NCBI GenBank assembly: GCA_010645155.1
Contig: CM021317.1
Span: 6,990,803 to 7,054,802, forward strand
Direction: 5' to 3'
Length of the DNA: 64,000 bases
Origin: Tigriopus japonicus
Taxonomy: Eukaryota; Arthropoda; Copepoda; Harpacticoida; Harpacticidae
The notes beneath the pieces were generated by a model. That model searched no databases. It saw only the letters and a program-made list of their open reading frames with translations, and was not told where the DNA came from. Below are positions 45,624 through 57,772 of the stretch, one piece after another (position 1 is the first letter of the stretch; each line of letters opens with the position of its first letter). A program made the position numbers and the translations under genes.

Positions 45624-48600
45624 TTAAGCATGTTGAATCAATTTGTAGAGAAGAACTCCTTCAGTGTGGGGACTCATCTTGCTTGCATTGAATAACTCTT
45701 CACCGTCTTGAGTGTAGGAATCATACTCGACACTGGAAAAACAACACAATAATGTTATACATTTGTAAATCATTAGACATGTAACGATAAAAAGGTAAAG
45801 TAATGACATAAATGATACATATTTTATTTAAATAAACCCCCAGTTTTGTCACCTAGATGGCTCTCACATGATTTAGCACGCCTGAACACATCCTGCTTGG
45901 GTGCCCTCCCTCTCTTGTTCTCAAAATGAACAACTCACCGTCAGAGCAAGCCTTCGTAAGGAAGCTCAGTTGAGCTTCAATCAATTGCCTCCATCTCGTG
46001 GCGGTTTTTGTAACCTGTGGTTAGACTTCTTAATAGTGCTTACACTCTCAGCTGTTTGTTTGTCTGCATCTAGACGAGGCAGAGGGCGCTTTACGGACTA
46101 TAGAAAAAAACAGATCCTAATTTCCCCTTCCGTTAGTGCATAGAGCGCCCTCTGCCTTGTCAAGGTGTGGACAAACAAACAGCTGAGCATGAAAAGCCCC
46201 CATGGGTCATGGGGCTGTTTGGTTTTCATATACAAAGAGCGCTATTTCGTTTTTCAAGTCAAATGTGGACCACTTAAATTTGAAAAACTCAGGACCTGAT
46301 CATTTCATTTGCCATTAATTCCATCTCAACAGGTATTTAATTAGGTAAGCTCTAAACATTTTTCAAAAATATCCTTGAAAGAAAGCTTATTTCATCGTTT
46401 TTTTGATATATCACTTTTAATCTTGATCTGACTCTGCAAAAAACTATCAATTTAAAGTTGTTCCTGTTGGTTTCCTGGGTCTTAAACCTGTCTCTTTGTG
46501 TTTGGGATTTAAGAACCATGACAATTTCACGCAATATTTTTGATAAAGTTGCCAAGTTAGCAAGACTTGTGTTTTCCTAAAATCTTAAAGTTGGTTTACA
46601 TTTTATCAAGTATTTTTACTTTTATAAAGAACAAACTTTTTCCTTATTTTGCAAAATGGAGATAACATCACCAACCCATAATGCGGCAACTCGTTTTTAC
46701 AGTTTTTAAGCAACATTTCAGTGGGAGGTCAACTTGATAGAATTGGGAGGTAACAATATTAACAACACCCTAAGAATGCACCTTGATCATAGATAAATAA
46801 AATAGAGATATCTCAATTTTGACGTCGACAAAACCGCCCTCTATGAGGGATTACCTAACAACATTGGTAAAAATGATTGTTTCATAAGGAACGTCATAGA
46901 GTGCGCCACCGTGTTTGTAACGTAAATATCCTTTTTGAAGTTCGATTCTCAGAGTCAATTCAGAAAATACAGCCTACGTCATCTAGAGGTCACGGATCTC
47001 CGCACTGTCACGGCGGTCTGCCTGCTTAGCTAGAATTGAGAAGTCTGGGGATAGTTTGTGCCTTGATGCAAAAGTTTGACATGTTTAATTAAGAATTTCT
47101 CAGTATCTACTGAACACATCAGAACAAAAAAATTGTTCCACAGATAGAGATTGCACATATAAGCCCGACTGTTCGATGCACTAAGTCAAATGGCTCAAGT
47201 ATACCAAAGCATAGTTTAAATAACGCTCCTTGAGTATAGCCTCTGTACATCAGCTGACTTTCAAACTCAGCTTATGTACAGAGACTATACTTGAGCAGAG
47301 TTATTTATACTCTACTTCGGTATGCTTGAGCCATTTGAATTAGTCCATCTACTATTCGGGCTAATATCTTCTTTGGTGATTGCGCTGAAGACATTCTATA
47401 TTTGTGGCCCTGACCCTAACAACTAGATCCTATCAATGTGAATCCAATGAGGTTAGTCTTTGAAAGAAGTATCATTTTTTTTCTTGTAATATGTACACTA
47501 ATCTTGGCTAATTTTTGGTCTGCTCTGCTTTCCAAGTAATTGGGTTTGAAAGCATAACATGAACAAGAGAATGGTCATTAGCATAAAATTTGGCCATATT
47601 TGCCTTTCTTAACATACACGGAGAGTCTGTTTGGTTGCGAAGTTGCATTCTCTTCAAGTCAATCCAGATTTTTCAAAAACTTACCTAAATAATCTCTCAA
47701 AGCCAAGTTTGATGCATATCTTGGTACTAAATTTTGACAAAGCCATACATGTCACGAGAGGAAGCTTTTGTCGCCTTGCCACCTCAAGTGACTCCCTGAC
47801 CAAAGCTGTGCCCACACCTTTACCGGACATTTCTTCACTGGTGCAAAGGATGAATATGTCCAAAACTTCCTTAACATTCATTTCCTAAAAGTAAAGATAT
47901 GTTATGAGATAACTTGAGTGCATGATGAGCATTTCATACATGCAAACCTGTTTGCAGAGAAGCTAACTGAACCTTTTTTAAACCCTTTTTGAGTGTTTTT
48001 CCATCTCTTTAGGTTTGGTGCCAATGTTCCATCAAGAGTTCACTCATAAATAATTTGCCTTCAGATTTCTTGTCCAAAAATTCATCAAATACCCAAGAAG
48101 ATGTCTTTTAAAGAAATAATACAAGTTACAATTTTGACTGCAAAGTCAAAATTCAGCACCATCATGATTTAAACACTACAGCGCGTGGTGAAACATAAGA
48201 TTAACAAATTGTCATTTTCAAATTTCAAGGGCCATACACCTTTCTTCACACAATCTACGCAAATAGCTAGCACATGTTTCAAGAAGCTTCTCAGAATGTT
48301 TTAGCAATATTGTGTGAATTAAAAATGAAAAACCAATTCAAAACTCATGTAATTCACATAATAGTATTTTCATTTTTAAGTTTGGATAATGTTTTGTGAG
48401 CTTTGTTAAAAATGTCCATTTCATTTCCATAGTTATGACTACTGAGCGGGATAAAGTTGGAAAAATGTTAAAAAAGTCTTTAAATAGGAAAAAATATGGA
48501 CAAAAAAGTTTTTTTTTGCTAAACACAGCCAAAAAAAATTTTCCAGCTACAAATGAACGAAACCAGTTTTTTCACAAAAAAATGAGCAAAAAAGTTTGCT

Positions 48601-51600
48601 CTTCTCAATATGTCAACAATGATAGAGCAAAATGTATTTTGTCTGTTGTTTTTTTAGCCCGCAACTTTTTTGTTATCAATTATTAGATAAAAAAAAATTC
48701 TGTCCTCAGTCTCTCACCTAGAAAATGGATATCCTTTTTTGGTCGAATTAAATGTCAAAAGAAGTGTTTTTTTGGCTTGAAAAACGTGAACAAAAGTTTT
48801 ACCTACTTCAAATTTCTGCATATTGCAAAAATAAGTTGAAAATAAGTTCCAAACCCCAAAAAGTGTTTTTCCGACCAAAACGTCATAAAATGATTTTCAA
48901 AGTTGTAAGTTTAAACTTATTAATCCTCGCTCTAGTTATGACTTAAGAACAAAAAAGAAGTTATTGATTTACTTAAAAAGCAACAAATCCTTGACCAATG
49001 ATGGTTCAAGCTAAGATTGTTGTCAAAATACACCTTGGGTGCAATCAGCACAATGAAAAATCAACGGAACTATCGATTTGTAGCTCAAACCTCACATTTT
49101 AATAAAATGAACAAGTTGTAGTTTAGAAATCCGTCCTGAAGTTCAGTGGTTCCTGGCTTGACTTGTTTTTGGCCAGACGGAATGATTTAAAAGTTCTCAC
49201 TTGAGCAACCTCAATCAATTAGAATGCAAAAGTGCGCTGGCATACCTCGAAAATGCTCGACTTCCCATAGTTCATGGTAAGATCATCAAAGAACTTGTAA
49301 AGTTTTTCAAGTTTGACCGGGTTGCCCAAACACTTGATCTTTTCACCTTCTTCCTCCACAATTTCTTGTGAGCCGTGATCTCCATCTTCAGGGACTTGTT
49401 TCTTCAAGAGAATCAACCCCACAATCTTGTTGTTATTCGGCAAATAAGCTGCCAAGGACAGACCTTCCTCTAAGATTTTGGTTACTAAACGCTCCAAAGA
49501 TGGGATTCTAAATGGAAATACAAATAAATGAGTTAGACAGGAAGGTCCAAGAACTGATAGACTTGGTCCATCGGAAGACTTTAAGCCCATAAAAGGGCTC
49601 TATTTGAACGTGCATTGTCTGATTTCCAAAAAAGACAGCACAAAGGTCAGAGTGCTGGAGGAGTTAGCCATTGATAGAGAGGTCTCCTTCATTTCTATCA
49701 CAGAGACTTGGCTTCGTCCAGGAGTTTTAGACGAAGAAGTAGCAATAGCTGGTTTTAGACTAGTTCGATGTGATAGAGTACGCCCTGATAATCCCATTTT
49801 CCCACATGGGGGCGTATGTCTATATGTCAGGAAAGACTTACTTCTTAGTCATGTACGAATGTCGAATGGAGAAGTAGAAGTTTTGATTTGTCATATCAAG
49901 GCCCTTGATCTTACGGTTGTAACAATGTATCGGCCACCTTCTTGTAGCTCTTCTTCATTTCTGTCAGCTCTCCAATTCATTGGAAAGGAGTTAGATCGAG
50001 AGGTTTGTTCTCGACTCTTTGTTGTTGGCGACTTCAATTTTCCGGCTAGCATTGTTGAGTGGGAGGTTAGTCCGGATGGGTACATTCCCATTTCGAAAAC
50101 AGCATCGCTGTCTTTCGAAAAATTGGAAGAGTTTGCGATCTTGCGTAATCTCTCACAACACGTTGGTGTTGCAACCAGAGCAGAGAGTGTTCTGGACTTA
50201 GTTTTTTCCAATGACCCTGATCTGATCCAGTATGTCCACGTTGCCCCATGTAGTCTTTCAGATCATCACATTCTTGAGATAGGGTCGACCATTACTCAAA
50301 AGCCGGCGAGCTCTAGAGTTAAACCTGCTCAAAAGGTGGGCGTGGCCAAGTTTAAGTTCAAAGATGAACACTGGCCCATTATTGTTGAAAGATTAGGCGA
50401 GTTGGACTTGATTTCCATTCTAAAGCAGGAACCATCAATAGATAAAGCTATAAATAAGCTAATTTCACTTTTTGACGAAGTTTGTTTGTCCATTGGTATT
50501 CCAGAAATAGTGGCAAAAGGTAGGCCATTGTCTAGAATTCCAAAGGGTAGGAAGAAGTTGTTCAAACGGAGTTGTCAGCTTTCGAATAGACTTCGACGTA
50601 CTTCAAATCCATTTGTTGTAGCCAGCCTCCAAAGCAAATTGGATGTGGTCCAATCAAAAATTAAGGCCTCCATTGATTCCGATCAGTTAGAGAAGGAAAG
50701 TAGAGTGATCCAGGAGGTTAAGACAAATCCAAAGGCGTTTTTCTCGTTTGCGAATACAAAGAGAAAAATGAAGCATCCTGTAGGACCTTTTGAGGTCGGC
50801 GGTAAAACCGTCAATGATAGTGAGGTTATGGCCAGTATGCTTGGAGATCAGTTCTCAAGTGTATTTTCAATTCCAAAAAGGGTAGTCAGAGCAGGCCATG
50901 ACTGTAGCAATGTTTTTGATGAGACTGGCATTGATAGTCAGGATAATCGACTGGAGGATCTGGTAGTCACAGATCAAGATGCTTTTGAGGCCATCAAGAG
51001 CTTAAAGCTCTCAAGTTCTCCTGGACCTGATGGTGTGACATCTCAGTTTCTGATGAAATGTTCACAGATTCTTGCCCCTGTTTTCTCCTATTTGATGCGT
51101 TGCATTTTAGATCAGGGCAAGTTTCCCTCCTCTCTAAAAGTAGCTCATGTCGTTCCAATTTTTAAGGGCGGAGATAAGTCACTCCCTAGTAATTATAGGC
51201 CCATTTCTCTGACCTCCAGCGTTGCAAAGGTTTTTGAGAAGATTATGAAGTCCAAGCTTGTAGATTATTTGGAAGTCCATGATTTAATTCCTTCTGGACA
51301 GCATGGGTTTCGAGCTCATTTTAGTACAGTAACCCAATTGGTTGATCATATTGAGCAAATCATTGAAGGGCTCGAAAGTCATGAGTCAGTTGATGTAGTC
51401 TATCTTGACTTTGCCAAGGCCTTCGATAAGGTAGATCATGGTCTTTTGCTCGATCAACTCAAAGAGTTAGGGGTCCAGGGTAAGGTCCTGACTTGGATTG
51501 ATAGTTTTATAAGCGAAAGGAAGCAAATAGTTAAAGTCGAAGGATCTTTTAGCGGCATGTATGATGTCAAGTCAGGTGTTCCGCAAGGTTCAATTTTAGG

Positions 51601-52794
51601 TCCGCTCTTGTTTATTCTCTTTATTGCTCCTCTCCAGAATTTTAGAACAAAAGCCAGTATTTCTTCATATGCTGATGACACAAAATTAGTTTGTGGAAGG
51701 AATGGGCAGGACTCGAAATGTTTAGTTGAGGACTTGGAGAAGGTCTACTCTTGGGTTGGCGAGAGTAACATGGCATTGAACGGGATGAAATTCCGCACAA
51801 TGACGTATGGGGCGTCAAAATTAGATGTTCCTCTCAAAGACAATGGAGGTTGTGATATTGAGCAGGTCTCGTCCATGAAGGATTTGGGAGTTGTCATCCA
51901 AGATGATGGAAAGTTCGATGAGCATATCCAGTTGAAAGTGGGGAAGGCATTTCAAACATGTGGCTGGATCTATCGCACTTTCAAGTCCAGAGATAGTATT
52001 ACGATGCTAACTCTGTTCAAGTCGATTGTTCAACCGCACCTTGAATATGCCTCACCCATTTGGGCTCCAATGAGTTCGGCAGGTTTGCAAAAGGTCGAGC
52101 AGGTCCAAAGATGTTTTACTAGGAACATCACAGGAATGAGAGAGCTCTCATACTGGGAGAGGCTCCAGAAGTTAGGGTTGTACAGTACTCAGAGAAGGTA
52201 CGAAAGGTATCTGATACTGTATGTTTTTAAGAGCATTCATGGGCTCTGTCCTAACCCAGGATTTGAGATCAGTTGTAGTGANNNNNNNNNNNNNNNNNNN
52301 NNNNNNNNNNNNNNNNNNNNNNNNNNNNNNNNNNNNNNNNNNNNNNNNNNNNNNNNNNNNNNNNNNNNNNNNNNNNNNNNNNNNNNNNNNNNNNNNNNNN
52401 NNNNNNNNNNNNNNNNNNNNNNNNNNNNNNNNNNNNNNNNNNNNNNNNNNNNNNNNNNNNNNNNNNNNNNNNNNNNNNNNNNNNNNNNNNNNNNNNNNNN
52501 NNNNNNNNNNNNNTTGTTATTCGGCAAATAAGCTGCCAAGGACAGACCTTCCTCTAAGATTTTGGTTACTAAACGCTCCAAAGATGGGATTCTAAATGGA
52601 AATACAAATAAATGAACACAAATCTAAGGCCACAATCTGCCAACTTACGTGTATCCATGGGGGCACAAATCCAAAGCTTTAGCACAAGGTTCATATGGAA
52701 AGAAATGCTCTCGAAGAAAAATGAGAACATTGGGAAAGGTGGCTTCTGAAATTTCAGTGAGTTGGAACTCTCCACATCCTCCTTCTTCAGACAT
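45624..52794 (-). CDS. GNAT acetyltransferase, arylalkylamine N-acetyltransferase-like
   Basis: Four minus-strand exons with matching phases: 52649-52794, 49246-49507, 47685-47884 and 45624-45732, giving 238 residues from ATG 52794. Exon 1 has FLREHFFPYEPC, the N-terminal pattern of insect aaNAT (dopamine N-acetyltransferase) proteins. Exon 3 has the acetyl-CoA loop (MSGKGVGTALVRESLEVARR, GKGVG near 157-161) and FSTKICIKLGF of the GNAT C-terminal core. Exon 4 completes the sheet. Such enzymes acetylate biogenic amines or arylalkylamines in the cytosol; the substrate here is unknown. Exon 2 occurs twice in this assembly: complete at 49246-49507, and its first 78 bp at 52514-52591 after the gap. 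A LINE lies between them. The copy after the gap is joined to exon 1 by a 57-bp intron, which is probably the true gene structure. Confidence 0.82.
46049..46185. repeat. Imperfect inverted repeat (hairpin)
   Basis: The arms at 46049-46092 (CAGCTGTTTGTTTGTC then GGCAGAGGGCGCT) and 46143-46185 (inverted copy) pair over about 43 bp with few mismatches around a loop of about 50 bp. The sequence lies 3' of the acetyltransferase gene. It could be a small MITE or a hairpin-RNA source; there is no coding frame of note. Confidence 0.7.
47161..47362. mobile_element. Palindromic MITE, copy 2 (acetyltransferase intron 3)
   Basis: The arms match those of the element at 11567-11773, in inverted orientation, with tips AAGCCCGACTGTTCGATG and, inverted, AGCCCGAATAGTAGATGG. 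Both arms carry ATGGCTCAAG and TCTGTACAT words. The internal loop is short. Identity with copy 1 is high enough to align every block. Confidence 0.78.
48440..48934. mobile_element. hAT-like non-autonomous element A2, copy 3
   Basis: The 495-bp element is flanked by a perfect 8-bp duplication GTTATGAC (48432-48439 and 48935-48942). The ends read TACTGAGCGGGA and, inverted, TAGAGCGAGGA. The interior aligns with 23821-24222 on the opposite strand. It lies in intron 2 of the acetyltransferase gene and encodes no transposase; the small open frames in it are A/T-rich chance frames. Confidence 0.8.
49532..52281 (+). mobile_element. Non-LTR retrotransposon (LINE), EN-RT frame, truncated by gap
   Basis: An open frame of about 915 codons runs from the junction at 49532 to the N gap without a stop. 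No start codon precedes the endonuclease, so the copy is 5' truncated. Domains in order: an APE-type endonuclease (TETWL near 49705, GDFNFP near 50030, SDHHI near 50260); reverse transcriptase with YRPISL, GFRAHFST, motif A LDFAKAFDKVDH, motif B SGVPQGSILGPLLF and motif C YADD at 51668-51679; then a C-terminal region with LEYASPIW and YWERLQKLGL. The pattern fits the Jockey/CR1-type clades. It copies RNA into DNA at a nicked target. It is inserted antisense in an intron of the acetyltransferase gene. The intact frame suggests recent activity. The 3' end is not assembled. Confidence 0.9.
52282..52513. other. Assembly gap (232 N)
   Basis: A run of undetermined bases. It separates LINE sequence on the left from acetyltransferase exon 2 sequence on the right; the true size and content are unknown. 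Confidence 0.99.
52514..52615 (-). repeat. 102-bp duplicate of acetyltransferase exon 2 start and intron end
   Basis: This segment matches 49430-49531 throughout. It contains the first 78 bp of exon 2 (52514-52591 on the minus strand), the acceptor CATTTAG and 24 bp of intron. Beyond 52615 it continues as ordinary intron to the donor at 52648, giving a 57-bp intron with no LINE. It is best read as the insertion-free allele or an overlapping contig end, not as an ancient duplication. Confidence 0.85.
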
Positions 52795-52800
52795 CTTTCT

Positions 52801-54052
52801 TGGAATCCGCTCTATTTTGGGATGAGAGATGCTTGCTATTCATCTATAGGCTTCTCACTTGGTTAGGTTCTCTGTCTAACAGGGTGCTCAAAATTCATCC
52901 ATTCCTCGGATGTTACGTTTGAGATAATGTTTTTATGTTTACAACAATGAGAGCATTCTAAAAAAAATCTGGCTCACGCTGTTTCATTTGGGAAGCCTCC
53001 ACACAACGTTTCAAATGGCTTTCTAAGTTTTCCCTTAGAAATGTGTTGAATTGAAATGAATTGAAATTTTCTTTGATCAGCTCCTGAACTATTTAAGGGA
53101 GTTTTAGTGGTCCCTTCTTAGCCCCAAACACAAAAAAACGCTAGACAGTCCAAAACTTGCCTTCTCATTGTGTTTGAGATTTTTGATCCAAACTAAAAAG
53201 CCATTTGAGATATGACGAAAAGAGGGTTCACCATAGGAATTTTGTTTTTTATCCCATCAATAAAAATCTTTGAACCACCCTGTTTTTCTTTCTGTTGATG
53301 TCAATAACATTCTTTGGATTTTTGAAGACTTCTTTGGAAGCACAAGTAAGGGATCCTTTTAAGGATTGGTTTTCTCTTGGAAAGTAGTCCACGTGAGATC
53401 TAATCCTTCAGAGAGTTCCAAGCCCCATTTTTAGCTCAGGGACACAAGGGCCAAGAATGTTCCAATAATGGAAAAAGAGGTGTTGACCATCCTGTTCCAA
53501 TCAAAAGCACCTCTAAGCATTTATTTCTTTTCTTGAGAATGGGAACTTAATCGATTCCTGCAAAGACCATCGTAACATCATTGCAATCAATTCGGAATCT
53601 AGAATATATTGATTGTGATGTATTTTTAGGATAATTATAATCCTAAAACTGCATGGCAATTGATATTCTTTTACTTCCAAATTTGTTCTCCACTTATCCC
53701 CACTTTTCCCGCTCATAATCAAACATCTTTACTGAGCCTTGGCAAGTATTTTAGCAATTACCGAAAATTTGCATAAAAGATTTGCATAAAAAGGTAAGGA
53801 ATGAAGAGCATTCTATCACGTGGCCAATAGATACATGTCTTGAAAAAGTAACACCGACGTTCTACGTCAATTTTGAAACTCCTTGAAAGACCACAACATA
53901 AAAGCTTTTTCAGTTAAACATACACCTTGCTGCCGCTACCAAGTGAAGCTTCTGCTTAGCATGTTTGAGAGTCAGCTGTTGCAAACCTGAGCTCCACTAA
54001 TATTCCGATGCGGGCACCTGTCGGCAGATTAAGTATCTTTTTTGGACTCGGT
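52801..54052. other. Gene-less stretch upstream of acetyltransferase gene
   Basis: No gene or repeat could be supported. The segment next to 52794 should include the promoter of the minus-strand acetyltransferase, but no clear TATA box or initiator stands out. Confidence 0.4.
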
Positions 54053-54060
54053 GTGTTTAA

Positions 54061-54563
54061 TAGGGCTGATTCTCGAGAATTTTCGAGATTTTTTTATTAA
54101 TTACTCCAGGTTATATTTTGGAATTGATGGCAAAACTGTTTCATTCAAAACGAAAGTTTCAAGCAAAAGAACAATAGGAGCAATGAGCAATGTTTGAAAC
54201 CCTATAAAAAATTTATGGTACATTCGAACAAGAAAATAACTCGTGAACCAGCCCAAACAACATCTAGTGTGTACAAGAAAACCCAGTTTTGAAAATTACA
54301 GCTGAGCAAAAATTCGAAAATGTCCGAAGTTTTAACAATGTCAGTAAAACGTTTCAGAAATTTCAGAAATGAAATTTCAGAAATGATTATCCGTGAGGTC
54401 CAATCATTGTTCTTCACACTCATGTTCATATTGATTTTGGTATGAACTTCCAAAAAAACCAATTTCAAGTTCTTTGGAAGCTTTGAATGTACATTTTTTT
54501 CGCTATTTTCACTTTTTCTCAAATTTTCGAGAATTGAAAATTTCGAGAAAATCGTCAGCCATA
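54061..54563. mobile_element. hAT-like element B
   Basis: The ends read TAGGGCTGATTCTCGAGAAT and, inverted, TATGGCTGACGATTTTCTCG. The flanks GTGTTTAA (54053-54060) and GTGTTTAG (54564-54571) match at seven of eight positions and fit nTnnnnAn. The 503-bp interior is AT-rich with TTTCGAGA words near both ends and no transposase. Confidence 0.75.
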
Positions 54564-54571
54564 GTGTTTAG

Positions 54572-57061
54572 GCGGTTCCAACGGTACCCAAAATATTTCT
54601 GTCCGAGCAAGTTGAAGGTTACGAGTAACGCCCACTAAAAACGTGTTTTTAAGGGTGTCAAGGGGAAATTAACGAAAAAGAAAAATGTTGCCAGCACGTG
54701 TGGAGGGTTAACATTGTTGATTGATGTATTCACGCCGAATTTCTAGATCAAGATGGCCTTTAAAATTGAAATAAAGTTCCACATCTATTCCTAGACTCCC
54801 ACTCTTGAAATAGTACATTGAATTAGTCGATCAGCTTGAAATGAAGCCTTGTTTACCCCGTTGAATGTAGTTGCAATCACTTAAGAGTGTGACTGTTTCT
54901 CCTTAGTTGTATAGAATATCGTCTTTTTTAGCATTGACTGGAACCAAATGACAATGTTCTAAGAACGAGAACATACTGGTATGAGAAATTGTAAGAAATT
55001 GTGGTTTCATTCAGCTTTTTATCTGGAAACAATATTGTCTGGCTTTTTACTTGTTTTTGAAAATCTCTTTCGGTAAATTTTTCCAAGAGAATACACCAGA
55101 TGGCGTGATGGCGGCACAACTTTTGCTGTTTCTTTAAGACTAGGGCTGTCTGGGCTTCACCATTTGACCTCAAAGCCAAATTTGAAAATATAACTAAGAG
55201 TTACAGGCAAAGGAGGAATTTGTTTTACATGTTTTGAATTAAAACTTTTTATTTCGAGTAGTTCACAATACTGCATCAATTATATTGCGGCCAAATATAT
55301 CTATCTTTATTATCACGTGAAAGCCTTTAAGCCCTTAAAGTTGCAGCTAGCTCCCCCTATACAGCTGAAATCCTTGGAACTATTTTAGAAACAATGAACC
55401 ATTGAGAAAAAGCTCCCAGTTTTTAAAATCCTGCAAGTCAATTAGCTTTTCTGACAATCAAAGTTGTACCAAATGTTAGCTTAACCATCTCCGGAATTTA
55501 AACAAGCCAAGTTTATGTCAAGTATGTGCAAAATCATGCCGAAATTGCGATTTTCAAAAGCGTGCTTTTAATAGAATTTACCCATTTGAATGGTAGATGG
55601 CGTTAGTATAACTTCAACTGAAAAGTCCGTAACCGGTTTGTGACGTTTCCTTGAACACGTCTATTCTTGAGAGCTTAGAACTGACTAAAGCCTTTAGAAC
55701 TGACGAGATTCTAGAATTCAGTTTGGTCCTGAAGGCTTCGTTTCTAAGGATTTTTTTCGTTTTCTAATAAATAGGCGTTTCAGGGCAACCACCGAAGAAG
55801 AAAATGCGTCAAACCTTAATACATTTTAATACAACAATTTCCACAGATCATTGCAGCAAAATCTGCATTTCTGTTGCTTAGATGGCCTTCACACAATTCA
55901 ACACAACAAAGTGACATTCTGCGCCATGTTGTGTTAAAAACAACCCACGGTGGCTCTTAAAATCTTTGGCCTGCTGTTATGATCACACAGCACGAGTTTT
56001 AGATTCTTTAACATATTGTAACTAAATTATGATAGGCTCGAAATATGAAGAGAAACCAATTAAAAGACCTGAGGCTAGTTTTTAAAGACGCAAAGATCGA
56101 TCTTAAGATCGTACTTTAGTACTGTAAGTTCGACTACTGTAGTCGAACTACAGTAGTTCGACTTTAGTACTCGAACTTTAGTACTGTAAGTTCGAAGAAG
56201 CTAAAAAGCCTCTTTTTTAGCTCAGAGGCTAAAAAACTAGCCTCTGAGGTGCAATTTTGGCAACTGGTTTAAGTTGAGTATAGCTCTGAAATCAAAGCCT
56301 TTGCTCGTGTTTTGGCTTTATCTAGTGACGGATTTTTGAAGCTTCGGCTAAACTTCTCTTTTTGTTTTCTTTTTTAGTACTATGACCTCCCAATCAGTTG
56401 TTGCTCAAAGGACCGTATGCAACACATTGTTCAAAGATTTTTTTTGTTAAAGAACAAGACCTCATAAAGGATGTTTTTTCCTTAAATACAAGCCAACTTG
56501 GATTAAAACTACTACATAATTTGTTTTTGTTCCCTTCCCCCAAATAATTCTTTCAATAAAAAACCAAGCGATTCTATTTGCTACCAATTTCGATTCATTA
56601 AAGAATATGCCATAGGAACAAATTAACAAAAACTGCTTCATCTGTGAAAACTCAGATTTTGCGACACCCGATGTTGGAATGGATGATTGATTCCTGGTTG
56701 GATCAGATCGTCATTAATCAGTTCCAAAATTAGCTCTTTGCGACTCAGATGAAAGCCCAGAGAAAACGGCCAGAAGCATACATTAATTGCAAAAGACCAA
56801 TGTTGACAGTCTTTAAAGATTGGAAATATATAAAGCACATTGAGCCCCATCAATATTATTTGCCGCAATTGAGACTTTATTCACAAAAAATATCCTGACT
56901 CAAAAATTTGCCTGGATCACCTGGTTTGTATAAAAGTTAATGAAGACAGGATTACAGACGAAACTTACTTCCTGAAATCTCACAACCTCTCGCATCTGTT
57001 ACAGACAATTTCAACCTTAGTGTCATGATCCGCCACTAGATTGTGACAGCTTGTAAAATCT
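54572..57061. other. Gene-less stretch with local inverted repeats
   Basis: No gene supported. At 56113-56195 lie two exact 21-bp direct repeats (ACTTTAGTACTGTAAGTTCG plus A) separated by a palindromic CTACTGTAGTCGAACTACAG block. A fragment of the TGACCTCCCAATCAG repeat lies near 56382. Confidence 0.45.
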
Positions 57062-57371
57062 GAATGAACCGAGAAAAACATCAGCAAAGACCTTGCGTCG
57101 CCAGACCCATCTTACGTTGATTTCCAGCAGGGTTGTCGGGGCGAGATATCCGATGCTAGTTTTTGGCAAAATCCTAAGTCCTTTTCCTTGAAGATTATCT
57201 TCTTTTGGGTGGCATCATTCAGCTTAATTGTCACCTGTTTTTGAGAAATGATCCCTTTCGAAAAATGATAGTCATCGAAGAAACGGAGTTGACAAGTGGC
57301 CAAAAAGTGGCATCAAAGATTATGTCCTGGCAACAATGTTGGAAATCAACGCAAGATGGGTCTGGCAAACG
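57062..57371. mobile_element. Foldback-like element, copy 3
   Basis: The left end GAATGAACCGAGAAAAA and arm CAGACCCATCTTACGTTGAT match the copy at 4638-4976. The right arm is present up to CAAGATGGGTCTGGCAAACG, after which unrelated sequence begins, so the outer part of the right arm is missing. Confidence 0.68.
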
Positions 57372-57772
57372 TCGTTTGGATCATCAAATCGTTTTGATCT
57401 TGTTTCCAGAATCACAAGTTATTTCGAAAAAGAAATTGCTTCTCAAATTTCGGGTCCAATCAATGTCAGCTATGATAATAGCTCATATGTTTTGCGTGCA
57501 CCAAGGCGTGCTGCAAGCATGCTTCCATTATTGACCTCAAGCGTATTTTAAGCCTGCTAGAGCATTTCTTACCAAATTTTAGGTTAAGCATCTAAAACAC
57601 AGAAGCTGGCATTCGTATGGCGTCGTTTTAGAGGCCTGAAAACGTTAAAGATACGCAAAATGGATGGAAGTCAATTGATGAAGTATGCTTCAAGCATGGA
57701 TCTCCAAACACAAAACATATGACCTATTGTTTCTGTTTTTTTTCTGTTGTGTTAGAAAATTGCTAAATCATA

